Below, piece after piece: positions 45,721-53,425 of a stretch of DNA of 64,000 bases. The notes under the pieces were generated by a model, which was given only the letters and a program-made list of their open reading frames with translations, was not told the origin of the DNA and did not search any database. Each line of letters starts with the position of its first letter. The stretch's first letter is position 1. A program made the translations under genes and the position numbers. The DNA is from HLUCCA09 sp038745585. GTDB lineage: Bacteria > Pseudomonadota > Alphaproteobacteria > Rhodobacterales > Rhodobacteraceae. The DNA lies in NCBI GenBank assembly GCA_038745585.1, contig JBCDLH010000015.1, positions 17,811-81,810 on the forward strand, read 5' to 3'.

Positions 45721-45833
45721 GGAAACTCCTGTACGGACGGTGTGCGCGCGGGACACCATATCTCGGCGGCGGCTGCAAGACGCTTGCGATGCGCGGCCGA
45801 CCCGGCGCGGGTGCCGTTGGAGGAGCGAGGATG

Positions 45834-45870
45834 CCTCCGGCGGCGATATTTGAAGCAAAAAGAAGAAAGG
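45834..45870 (-). repeat. dispersed 3' element, copy C
   Basis: On the minus strand it reads CCTTTCTTCTTTTTGCTTCA then AATATCGCCGCCGGAGG. It starts about 24 bases after the rodA stop and reads in the rodA sense. It has the same core as the copies at about 3482, 37062, 53352 and 63951, though more diverged. Confidence 0.6.
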
Positions 45871-45893
45871 TTGTGCGCTTTAACCCCGGGACG

Positions 45894-47048
45894 TCACTGA
45901 CGTTCGCGGGGGCGGTGGATGTGCGCCGATTGCACCAGACCGAAGGCGACCATGAGAACGAGCATTGCCGAGCCGCCGAAGGAGACAAGGGGGAGCGGCA
46001 CGCCGACAACGGGCGCGAGGCCCATCACCATGGACATGTTGACCGCAAAGTAGAGAAAGAACGCGCCCGCGATGCCGATGGTTATCAGCGCGGCGAACCT
46101 GTCTTTGTTCGACATGGCCGAGACAAGGCAAAAGACGATGATGAGCCCATAGAGCGTCAAAAGCGAGATCGCGCCAAGAAACCCGAACTCCTCGGCGAGG
46201 GTCGTGAAGATGAAATCGGTGTGCTTTTCGGGCAGGAAGTTCAGCCGCGACTGCGTGCCTTGCATAAAGCCGCGCCCCGTCCAGCCGCCGGAACCGAAAG
46301 CGATGGTTGATTGCGTGATGTGATATCCTGCGCCTAAGGGATCGCTGCTCGGATCAAGGAAAGTGTCGATGCGGCGGTATTGATAATCCTGCAAGAGCTG
46401 CCAGTCCGTCCCCCGCGAGGACATGACCGCCGAGACGAGACCGCCGACCGACGCGGCAACGGCGGCGAAATAAGCCCAATGGACGCCCGCGGCAAACATC
46501 ACAATCGCGCCCCCGACGACGAGGAGGATCGCGGTGCCAAGGTCGGGCTGTGCAAGAACGAGCCCCGTTGGCAGCAGGATCAGAAAGACCGGGACGATCA
46601 CCCAGAGCGGGCGAGAAACCTTGTTTATGTCGAGCCAGTCGTAATAGGCGGCGAGCAGCATCACGAGCGTGATCTTCATCATCTCGGAGGGCTGCAATCG
46701 CATGAACCCAAGGTCGATCCAGCGCTGCGCCCCGCCCGCCGTCTGCCCGGCGACCTCGACCACGAGAAGGAGCACGAAAGCCAGCGCATAGGCCAGGAGC
46801 GCAACGTTTCGCCAGAAGTAGACCGGCACGAACGCCACAAAGAACATCAGGAGCAGGCCGAGCCCGAACCGCTCCATCTGCGGGCGGGCCCAAGGCTCCA
46901 TCGAGCCGCCAGCCACCGAATAGAGCATCAGAAAGCCCATACAGGCGACCGCCATCAGCAGAACGACGAGCGCCCAGTTGACGTGCAGCACCTTGGAGAG
47001 CCCGGTGGGGACGGTCTGAACGCGGTATTCGAGATAGGAGACGGGCAT
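45894..47048 (-). CDS. rodA: rod-shape SEDS glycosyltransferase RodA
   Basis: RodA polymerises peptidoglycan during elongation together with PBP2. The 384-residue protein has about 10 membrane segments. SEDS-family blocks include VAGQTAGGAQRWIDLGFMRL, QPSEMMKITLVMLLA, LVLAQPDLGTAILLVVGGAI and the C-terminal GVPLPLVSFGGSAMLVLM. It starts 3 bases after the mrdA stop codon and is the last gene in the minus-strand elongasome cluster. Confidence 0.96.
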   Translation of the reverse strand: MPVSYLEYRVQTVPTGLSKVLHVNWALVVLLMAVACMGFLMLYSVAGGSMEPWARPQMERFGLGLLLMFFVAFVPVYFWRNVALLAYALAFVLLLVVEVAGQTAGGAQRWIDLGFMRLQPSEMMKITLVMLLAAYYDWLDINKVSRPLWVIVPVFLILLPTGLVLAQPDLGTAILLVVGGAIVMFAAGVHWAYFAAVAASVGGLVSAVMSSRGTDWQLLQDYQYRRIDTFLDPSSDPLGAGYHITQSTIAFGSGGWTGRGFMQGTQSRLNFLPEKHTDFIFTTLAEEFGFLGAISLLTLYGLIIVFCLVSAMSNKDRFAALITIGIAGAFFLYFAVNMSMVMGLAPVVGVPLPLVSFGGSAMLVLMVAFGLVQSAHIHRPRERQ

Positions 47049-47051
47049 CGA

Positions 47052-48977
47052 CTAGGCCCTGTCGAGGATCGGCGGGCCCTCTGTCCCATCTTCGCGGCGG
47101 AGCGGCATCTTGGAAAAGAGCTCTTCGACCTCGCCGCGCGTCGCCGCCGGGTAGACATCGAGCGCAGGCAGGCCGTCGCTGAGCGCATAGGCAAGGATGT
47201 CTCGCGCAACAGGGGCCGCGGCGCGCGAGCCGCCGCCGCCATGCTCGACAACGACCGAGCAGGCGTAACGCGGCGCATCGGCGGGCGCGTAGCCCACAAA
47301 GAGCGCGTGATCGCGCTGTTCCCAGGGCACGTCCTCGTTGCGGACAACGACCGAGCGGACCTGGCTCGTGCCGGTCTTGCCGGCGATCTTCATCGTTTCC
47401 TCGGCGAGACGCGAGCGATAGGCCGTGCCGCGCCGGTGGTTTGAGACGTCAAACATCGACTTGCGGATCTGCGCCATAAGCGTCGGCGAAAGGCCCATGG
47501 GACCATCTGTGACGATTGGCTGCTCGACCCCGCCGATCGAGCGCACGAGGCGGGGCGAGATCGCTTCGCCGGTCGCGATCCGCGCTGTCATCACGGCAAG
47601 TTGCAGCGGCGAGGCAAGGTTGTAGCCCTGCCCGATGGCGGCGTTCAGGCTGTCACCGATGCGCCATTCCTGCCCACGTGTTCGGCGCTTCCACTCTTTG
47701 TTCGGCACAAGTCCGTCAGACACGGCCGAAAGCGGCAGATCGAACCTCTCGCCGAGCCCGAAGCGTCGCGCCATGGCGGCGATCCGGTCGATCCCCACGC
47801 GCTCAGCCAGCTCGTAGTAATAGACATCGCAGGATTGGACGAGGCTGTCATGCATATCCATCCAGCCGTGGCCCGCCCGCTTCCAGCAATGAAACCGCCG
47901 GCCGCCAAGCTCGCGGTGGCCGGGGCAAAAGACGGTTTCGCCCGCAGTAATCACCCCAGCTTCGATCCCAGCAATTGCAACAAGCATCTTAAAGGTCGAG
48001 CCCGGCGGATAAGTGCCCTGAACCGTCTTTGTGGCGAGCGGGCGGTGATTGTCCTCCGTGAGCGTGCGGTAATCGGGGACGGAGATCCCCCGCACAAAGA
48101 GGTTGGGGTCAAAGGACGGCGCGGAGGCGCAGGCAAGAATATCGCCGTTCCGCACATCCATGACGACGGCTGAGGCGCTCTCCTCGCCCATACGCACCTG
48201 GGCAAAGTTCTGCAGGCGCGCGTCGACCGTAAGCTGAAGATCGGCACCCTGCTGGCCCTCCTGCCGTTCGAGCTCGCGCATGACGCGGCCGGCGGCGTTG
48301 ACCTCGATCCGCTTGGTGCCGGCCGAGCCGCGCAGCGCGGCCTCCAGCTTGCGCTCGACACCGACTTTGCCGATCTGAAACTCCGGAATTTGGAGAACCG
48401 GGTCGGGCGTTTCGAGCTGCGCCAGATCGTTGTCGGAGACCGGCCCCACATAGCCCACGACATGGGCAAAATCCTCAAAGAGCGGGTACCGCCGCGAGAG
48501 CCCGACCTCGGGCGTCACCCCCGGCAGCGCCGGCGCATTGACGGCAACCTCGGCGATATCCTCCCAGCGGAGCTGATCGGCGACGGTGACGGGGACAAAG
48601 GGCGAGCGGCGCTGGATCTCGCGCATGGCACGCTCGACCTGTTCGTCGGACATCGGGACAAGGCCGCGAAGCTTCATGAAGGTTTCTTCGAGATCGCCTG
48701 CGTCCTCGCGCACGAGCACGATGCGATAGTTCTGCGCATTCTCTGCAATGGCGCGGCCATTCCTGTCAAAGATCAACCCCCGTGTCGGCGGAATGAGCCG
48801 CAGGTTGACGCGGTTTTCCTCGGCGAGCAGGCGGAACGCATCCCCCTGCTCGACTTGCATATGCCGCATCCGCCCGGCGAGCACGCCCATGAAGGCGAGC
48901 ATGCCCGCCCCCATAACCGCGGAGCGGCGCGAGATTTTGCGGGCACTCTCTTCGGTATCTTTCGGCGGGCGTCTCAT
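47052..48977 (-). CDS. mrdA: penicillin-binding protein 2 (elongation transpeptidase)
   Basis: PBP2 cross-links new peptidoglycan for rod elongation. The 641-residue protein has one N-terminal membrane segment (about residues 20-37, VMGAGMLAFMGVLAGRM) and then a pedestal domain. The transpeptidase motifs are STFK (PPGSTFKMLVAIAG, Ser about 327), SCDVYYYELAERVG and KTGTSQ (about 533). Neighbours are mreD upstream (72 bases) and rodA downstream. Together they form the elongasome operon mreB-mreC-mreD-mrdA-rodA. Confidence 0.96.
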   Translation of the reverse strand: MRRPPKDTEESARKISRRSAVMGAGMLAFMGVLAGRMRHMQVEQGDAFRLLAEENRVNLRLIPPTRGLIFDRNGRAIAENAQNYRIVLVREDAGDLEETFMKLRGLVPMSDEQVERAMREIQRRSPFVPVTVADQLRWEDIAEVAVNAPALPGVTPEVGLSRRYPLFEDFAHVVGYVGPVSDNDLAQLETPDPVLQIPEFQIGKVGVERKLEAALRGSAGTKRIEVNAAGRVMRELERQEGQQGADLQLTVDARLQNFAQVRMGEESASAVVMDVRNGDILACASAPSFDPNLFVRGISVPDYRTLTEDNHRPLATKTVQGTYPPGSTFKMLVAIAGIEAGVITAGETVFCPGHRELGGRRFHCWKRAGHGWMDMHDSLVQSCDVYYYELAERVGIDRIAAMARRFGLGERFDLPLSAVSDGLVPNKEWKRRTRGQEWRIGDSLNAAIGQGYNLASPLQLAVMTARIATGEAISPRLVRSIGGVEQPIVTDGPMGLSPTLMAQIRKSMFDVSNHRRGTAYRSRLAEETMKIAGKTGTSQVRSVVVRNEDVPWEQRDHALFVGYAPADAPRYACSVVVEHGGGGSRAAAPVARDILAYALSDGLPALDVYPAATRGEVEELFSKMPLRREDGTEGPPILDRA

Positions 48978-49049
48978 GGGGAAAGCATCCCTTTCGTCAC
49001 AACAGCGCTAAACAGGGCTTTATCACTGGTAGAACACGACATCCCCGAC

Positions 49050-49589
49050 TTAAAGCCGCGCGCCCAGCGCGTCGACCTCGCCGGGCGAGGCTTTGCGCAC
49101 TTTAAAGACATATTGCGTCACGACGACGCCCAAGGGGTAAATCGCGGCGGTAAACAAGGCGCGAACCAGGTCGAGGCCAAGCGGCGGGCGGGGGACAAGA
49201 AAAAGCCCCATCAAAAGCTGCGTCCCCGCCACCATGGCCAAGAGCACAGCCGCCACCAGCGCCCATTCGAGCGAGAACGGAAGCGAGCGGCTGAGCTCTT
49301 GGCGGGCACGGAGAAACTCGGTCAGAAGAAGGATCGCCAGCGCGCCGATCCCAGGTGCCTGGTGGAGGAGGAAATCGAGCGGCAGAAAAACCGCAACGAT
49401 GAGCCAGGCTGGTGCATAGGCGGGACGGCGCAGGACCCACGCAACCGTGAAGGCCAGGATCAGGTCCGGCCCCGGCAAACCGCCGAGAAACCCGGCATCG
49501 GGCAAAAGCCGCCCCAGGGCCAGCGCGAGGACAAGCCCCGCAAAGAGCGCACGATAGGTCCAGACCCGCGCGGTGATCGGATCAACCAT
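49050..49589 (-). CDS. mreD: rod-shape-determining protein MreD
   Basis: This 179-residue protein with about 5 hydrophobic segments is the membrane scaffold component between MreC and the elongation synthases. Sequence similarity in this family is low; the call rests on size, hydrophobic pattern (AGLVLALALGRLLPD; AILLLTEFLRARQELSRSLP) and position between mreC and mrdA. The ATG at 49589 overlaps the mreC stop by 8 bases, showing coupling. The longer open frame upstream is an arginine-rich stretch in the mreC coding region. Confidence 0.9.
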   Translation of the reverse strand: MVDPITARVWTYRALFAGLVLALALGRLLPDAGFLGGLPGPDLILAFTVAWVLRRPAYAPAWLIVAVFLPLDFLLHQAPGIGALAILLLTEFLRARQELSRSLPFSLEWALVAAVLLAMVAGTQLLMGLFLVPRPPLGLDLVRALFTAAIYPLGVVVTQYVFKVRKASPGEVDALGARL

Positions 49590-50523
49590 CGCCCGTCGCC
49601 TCCGCCGTTTCCGAAGGGTCGGTCTGGGGCGTTTCGGGTGCAAGCACTTCGGGGCTCGGCGGCAATTGCGGTGGGATCAACAGATCGCCTTCATCGTCGA
49701 TCACCTCGGCCTGGTGACTGCGCAAAACACGCAGGAATTCGAGCCGCTCGTAATCCGCCGAGAGCCGGACCCTGAGCCGCGTATCCGCCCCAAGCGCCAC
49801 CTGCCCGACGAGGAGGCCCGAGGGGAAAAGCCCGCCATCGCCGGAACTGACCACGCGGTCGCCGGGTCGCACGAGCGACGGATCTTCGAGAAAGCCGAGC
49901 AGAGGAGCGGCTGAATTGTCGCCCGTCAGCATCGCGCGTTGGCCCGAGGGTTGGATCGTTACGGGGATGCGGCTCGTCGTGTCGGTGAGGAGGAGGACCC
50001 GCGCCGTACTGTCGCCCACGCCCGAGATCCGGCCAACGAGGCCAAGCCCGTCCATCGTCGCCCAGCCGTCCACAATCCCGTCCCGCACGCCAACATTGAT
50101 CAGGACCGACTGGCGAAACGGCGATCCGCTATCGGCAATCACGACGCCCGACACAGAGGTCAGCTTTGGATCGAGGCGGACGTTGTTGAGCGCCAAGAGC
50201 TTTGCGTTTTGTTGTTCGAGCTGCACCGCCGCTTCGCGCCAGGCCTTCATCTGCTGAAGCTCGCGCCGCAGATCGCGGTTCTGCTCGTGCAGCCGCTGAT
50301 AGGATTGGAAGTCAGCGACCATGTCGCCCAACCGGCGCACGGGCACCGTCGCCCACTCGAATCGTGGTACCACCGCATCGAGCAATTCGGCCCGGATCCG
50401 CTCGACCCGCGGACTGTCGATCCGCCACAGCAGGAACACACCCAAGCACAGCACGACCAGGAGCCCTATGCCGATCCGGCGCAGGGGCGAGACGTAATCG
50501 AGGTCCGTGCGGTCCCGGGCCAT
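49582..50523 (-). CDS. mreC: rod-shape-determining protein MreC
   Basis: This 313-residue bitopic protein couples cytoplasmic MreB to periplasmic enzymes. It has a membrane segment at about residues 14-34 (IGLLVVLCLGVFLLW), a coiled coil at about 65-105 (FQSYQRLHEQNRDLRRELQQ) and a beta-rich domain with GVVIADSGSPFRQSVLINVG and the family-typical VVSSGDGGLFPSGLLVG. The C-terminal tail is acidic and proline-rich. It lies 18 bases after mreB. Confidence 0.95.
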   Translation of the reverse strand: MARDRTDLDYVSPLRRIGIGLLVVLCLGVFLLWRIDSPRVERIRAELLDAVVPRFEWATVPVRRLGDMVADFQSYQRLHEQNRDLRRELQQMKAWREAAVQLEQQNAKLLALNNVRLDPKLTSVSGVVIADSGSPFRQSVLINVGVRDGIVDGWATMDGLGLVGRISGVGDSTARVLLLTDTTSRIPVTIQPSGQRAMLTGDNSAAPLLGFLEDPSLVRPGDRVVSSGDGGLFPSGLLVGQVALGADTRLRVRLSADYERLEFLRVLRSHQAEVIDDEGDLLIPPQLPPSPEVLAPETPQTDPSETAEATGDG

Positions 50524-50541
50524 TGCGGGCTCACCCTTGGG

Positions 50542-51579
50542 TCAACTGTCGTAGTCTATAGCGTGCCGGAGCTGTTTTTCGTATTCTAATGCTTTTCCGG
50601 TGCCGAGCGCGACGCAATTGAGCGACTCATCGGCCACGGAGATCGAGAGCCCCGTCTGCTCGCGAAGTGCGAGATCGAGATCGCCGAGCAGCGCGCCGCC
50701 GCCTGTCAGCATGACGCCCCGGTCCACGATGTCGGCGGCCAGATCGGGCGGCGTCGTCTCGAGCGCCGTCATAACCGCTTCGCAGATTGCTTGCACGGGC
50801 TCGGCCAGCGCCTCGGCAACCTGCGCTTGGTTGACCTCCGTCTCTTTTGGCACGCCATTGATAAGGTCGCGCCCCCGGATCAGCATCGAAGCGCCGCGCC
50901 CATCGTCGGGCATGCGCGCCGAGCCGATCGACGTCTTGATCCGTTCCGCGGTCGAGTCGCCGATCAGAATGTTCTGCTGGCGGCGCAGGTAGCTCACGAT
51001 CGCATCATCCATACGGTCGCCGCCAACACGCACCGAACGAGCATAGACGATGTCACCGAGGGACAGGACGGCCACCTCGGTCGTTCCCCCGCCAATATCG
51101 ACGACCATCGAGCCCGTTGGATCGGTGATCGGCATGCCCGCGCCGATCGCCGCTGCAATCGGCTCGGCGATCAGCCCGGCGCGCCGCGCCCCGGCAGACA
51201 ACACGGATTGGCGAATCGCACGCTTCTCCACCGGCGTCGCGCCATGGGGCACGCAGACGATAATCTTCGGCTTCGTAAAGGTCGTGCGCCGGTGCACCTT
51301 GCGAATGAAGTGCTTGATCATCTCCTCGGCAGTGTCGAAGTCGGCGATGACGCCTTCGCGCATGGGCCGGATCGCTTCGATGGAGCCCGGAGTGCGGCCG
51401 AGCATGAGCTTGGCGTCCTCCCCTACGGCAAGAACCTGTTTGCGCCCATCCTTGACGTGATAGGCGACGACCGAGGGCTCGTTCAGGATGATGCCCCTGC
51501 TTTTCACATAGACCAGCGTGTTCGCCGTCCCCAGATCGATCGCCATGTCGGAGGAGAAGAGCCCGCCCATCAGCGCCAT
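50542..51579 (-). CDS. mreB: rod-shape-determining actin homologue MreB
   Basis: MreB forms membrane-associated filaments that guide wall synthesis. The 345-residue protein has the actin-type phosphate loops MAIDLGTANTLVYVKSRGI and MVVDIGGGTTEVAVLSLGDI and the adenosine loop VMLTGGGALLGDLDLALREQ. The ATG at 51579 is preceded by AAAGG at 7-8 bases and matches the family start; the extra upstream frame is not conserved. It is the first gene of the elongasome operon, with a 634-base region before the next gene. Confidence 0.97.
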   Translation of the reverse strand: MALMGGLFSSDMAIDLGTANTLVYVKSRGIILNEPSVVAYHVKDGRKQVLAVGEDAKLMLGRTPGSIEAIRPMREGVIADFDTAEEMIKHFIRKVHRRTTFTKPKIIVCVPHGATPVEKRAIRQSVLSAGARRAGLIAEPIAAAIGAGMPITDPTGSMVVDIGGGTTEVAVLSLGDIVYARSVRVGGDRMDDAIVSYLRRQQNILIGDSTAERIKTSIGSARMPDDGRGASMLIRGRDLINGVPKETEVNQAQVAEALAEPVQAICEAVMTALETTPPDLAADIVDRGVMLTGGGALLGDLDLALREQTGLSISVADESLNCVALGTGKALEYEKQLRHAIDYDS

Positions 51580-51842
51580 GTCGCTGCCTTTCCAAATGCC
51601 CACCTGCCTCCGCGCGTTGCCCAAGCAGCGCGTTGGCTGTCTTCGGGCGGTCTGGAGACTCACGCCTTATAGAAAGTCGTCTTCGGGCATTAAAGGGGGC
51701 GCCGAGGGGCACGGGAGCAGGATTTGGGCGAAGGATCGCCCAATTGCGTCCGGACCAGGTGCCGGAAATGTTCGATTCAGACAAGCCGCGTCAAGCCGCA
51801 TGGTTCGGTGTCGCGCTTTGTGACTTCGGCCTCGCGCACGAA

Positions 51843-51874
51843 AAAGGGGGACGCACCGCCTTGCGTCCCCCTTT
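51843..51874 (-). terminator. intrinsic terminator without an assigned gene
   Basis: A perfect 13-bp stem (arms 51843-51855 and 51862-51874) with a 6-base loop is followed on the minus strand by TTTTT. It would end a leftward transcript, but no gene lies between it and 52213. It suggests a small RNA of roughly 175 bases, or it may protect mreB from upstream transcription. Confidence 0.65.
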
Positions 51875-52043
51875 GCTCCCGGCCGGTGGGATTGCAGCAA
51901 CGGCCGCCGGGAACATCCTCCGCCTAGGGGCGCGCACAACCCGCTCAGACGAAGAATTCGATCTCGCGTGGCGCGCCAGGTGTCTTCCAGTCACAACACT
52001 CTGTCACGCTGGCCTTACACTATATCGTTCCAAGCCAAGAGCG

Positions 52044-52075
52044 AAGCCAATCGACATTGAAATTTCGATTGGCTT
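52044..52075. promoter_or_regulatory. 32-base palindrome at the OxyR-like promoter
   Basis: The perfect 11-bp arms AAGCCAATCGA and TCGATTGGCTT flank a 10-base A/T-rich centre. A candidate promoter (TTGAAA, 17 bases, TATCTG) overlaps the right half. LysR-type regulators often bind such sites upstream of their own gene, so autoregulation is plausible. A partial direct copy of AAGCCAA lies just to the left at 52032. Confidence 0.55.
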
Positions 52076-52213
52076 TTCCTATCTGTCGCTAGAGAAATGG
52101 CCAATGACCCGACCCTATTATGCGGCATGGCAGAAGCAGCGCGGCGCCGGGTCAGGGGCTTTGACAGGGCCTCGCGCTAGAAGCCGCCGCGCACGAAGAC
52201 GACGACCGGAGCA

Positions 52214-53146
52214 ATGATGTCCAATCAGCCGACTTTGCGGCAGCTCCGCTACTTGATCGCGCTCTCTGAAACCTCGCATTTCGGTCGCGCTGCCGACCGG
52301 CTCGGGATCTCGCAGCCCTCGCTGTCCCTGCAGATTTCCAATCTGGAAGAGGTGCTGAGCTTGCGTCTCGTTGAGCGCGGCCGCGGCCCTGTAGCGCTGA
52401 CGCCGGCCGGGCGCGAAGTCCTTGCGCGTGCGCGGCGCGTGCGCGACGAAGTCCAAAGCCTCGTTGATCTCGCCGCCACGATGGGCACGGGTCTGCGGGG
52501 CACGCTGCGCCTCGGCACGACGCCGACGATCGGCCCTTACCTTTTGCCGCGCGTCGTCGAACGCTTGCATGCCGATTTCCCAGAATTGCGCCTCTATGTG
52601 CGCGAAAACGCGCCGCGCCCCTTGCGCGATGCGCTTTTGGCGGGCGACCACGATCTGATCCTCACCCAACTGCCCGAGCCTGGCGCCGATCTTGTGCAGT
52701 ATCGGCTCTTCCGAGAGCCCTTGACCCTCGCCCTGCCCAAGGATCACCCGCTCTCCACCGAAGCGGTGATCGACCCGACGCAGATCGCCGGCCTCTCCGT
52801 GCTCGGCATGACACCCGATTACACGCTGCAAGACCAGATCGCAGGCCTGTGCCGTGACTATGGGGCGGAGCTCATCCGCGACTATGAAGGCACATCGCTT
52901 GACGCCTTGCGGGCGATGGTCGGCATGGGAATGGGGGCGGCGTTTTTGCCTCGGCTCTACGTCGCCTCCGAGCTTGCTCCGCGCAGCGAGAGCGTCGTCG
53001 CGTTGCCGTTTCGTGGCACGAAAGTGACGCGCACGCTGGGCCTTGTTTGGCGCGCCGGGACACCCGACGCCCGCCCCTATGAACGTCTTGCAGGGATCCT
53101 GAAAGAAGTGGCACGTGCCCGCTTCACCTCAGAACTCGTTTTTTGA
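52214..53146 (+). CDS. OxyR-like LysR-family regulator lacking the peroxidatic cysteine
   Basis: This is a 310-residue LysR-type regulator. The N-terminal helix-turn-helix (HFGRAADRLGISQPSLSLQI) and effector domain (TTPTIGPYLLPRVVERLHADFP; SLDALRAMVGMGMGAAFLP) are closest in pattern to OxyR. In OxyR the redox pair is Cys199 and Cys208 nine residues apart; here the aligned positions are Thr204 (DYTLQDQ) and Cys213 (GLCRDYG), so the peroxide-reactive cysteine is missing. It is probably not a disulfide-based peroxide sensor. Two adjacent ATGs (52214, 52217) are possible; GGAG lies 5 bases before the second. The gene is monocistronic. Confidence 0.85.
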   Translation: MMSNQPTLRQLRYLIALSETSHFGRAADRLGISQPSLSLQISNLEEVLSLRLVERGRGPVALTPAGREVLARARRVRDEVQSLVDLAATMGTGLRGTLRLGTTPTIGPYLLPRVVERLHADFPELRLYVRENAPRPLRDALLAGDHDLILTQLPEPGADLVQYRLFREPLTLALPKDHPLSTEAVIDPTQIAGLSVLGMTPDYTLQDQIAGLCRDYGAELIRDYEGTSLDALRAMVGMGMGAAFLPRLYVASELAPRSESVVALPFRGTKVTRTLGLVWRAGTPDARPYERLAGILKEVARARFTSELVF

Positions 53147-53219
53147 ACCAAAGCGCCTCTAGTCCAGATCGAGCATCACTTAAAAAATCTCTTCCAATAA
53201 ATTGAATTTAAATCAAACT

Positions 53220-53249
53220 ATCACGATCACGATCACGATCACGATCACG
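53220..53249. repeat. hexanucleotide tandem repeat (ATCACG x5)
   Basis: Five exact ATCACG units follow a short A/T-rich run (about 53178-53220), between the OxyR-like gene and copy D of the dispersed element. Exact hexamer runs are prone to copy-number change. It lies in non-coding DNA. Confidence 0.9.
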
Positions 53250-53351
53250 CGTACGCGCTACCATCGCGCTCCTCACGCCCGAAGACCGCCCCACGCGCAA
53301 GGCGCCCGCCATGAAGGCCCATGCGCAGCGGCCGGGTGAAGCGCCCCCGCC

Positions 53352-53416
53352 CCTTTCTTTGGGCCCGAAATATCCCGGGGGTGTCGCGCTCTGCGCGACG
53401 GGGGCAGCGCCCCCGC
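53352..53416 (+). repeat. dispersed 3' element, copy D (longest)
   Basis: It reads CCTTTCTTTGGGCCCGAAAT then ATCCCGGGGGTG, followed by a 7-bp hairpin (GTCGCGC/GCGCGAC) and a second GGGGGC/GCCCCC hairpin. It is the fullest copy of the element and ends 10 bases before the leuA stop codon on the opposite strand. It reads in the sense of the OxyR-like gene 200 bases upstream. Confidence 0.7.
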
Positions 53417-53425
53417 CGGCGCCGT

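Larger units (their letters stand above)
51580..52213. other. 634-base region between mreB and the OxyR-like gene
   Basis: There is no protein gene with a good start. The region contains a minus-strand intrinsic terminator (51843-51874), a TATAGT -10-like hexamer on the minus strand at about 52022-52027, and a long palindrome (52044-52075) that overlaps a plausible plus-strand promoter (TTGAAA at 52058, TATCTG 17 bases later) for the OxyR-like gene. The mreB promoter must lie in the left part but was not identified. Confidence 0.5.

Noticed and set aside
53220..53249. CRISPR-like array
   Set aside because: The repeats are six bases long, contiguous and without spacers, so this is a simple tandem repeat.
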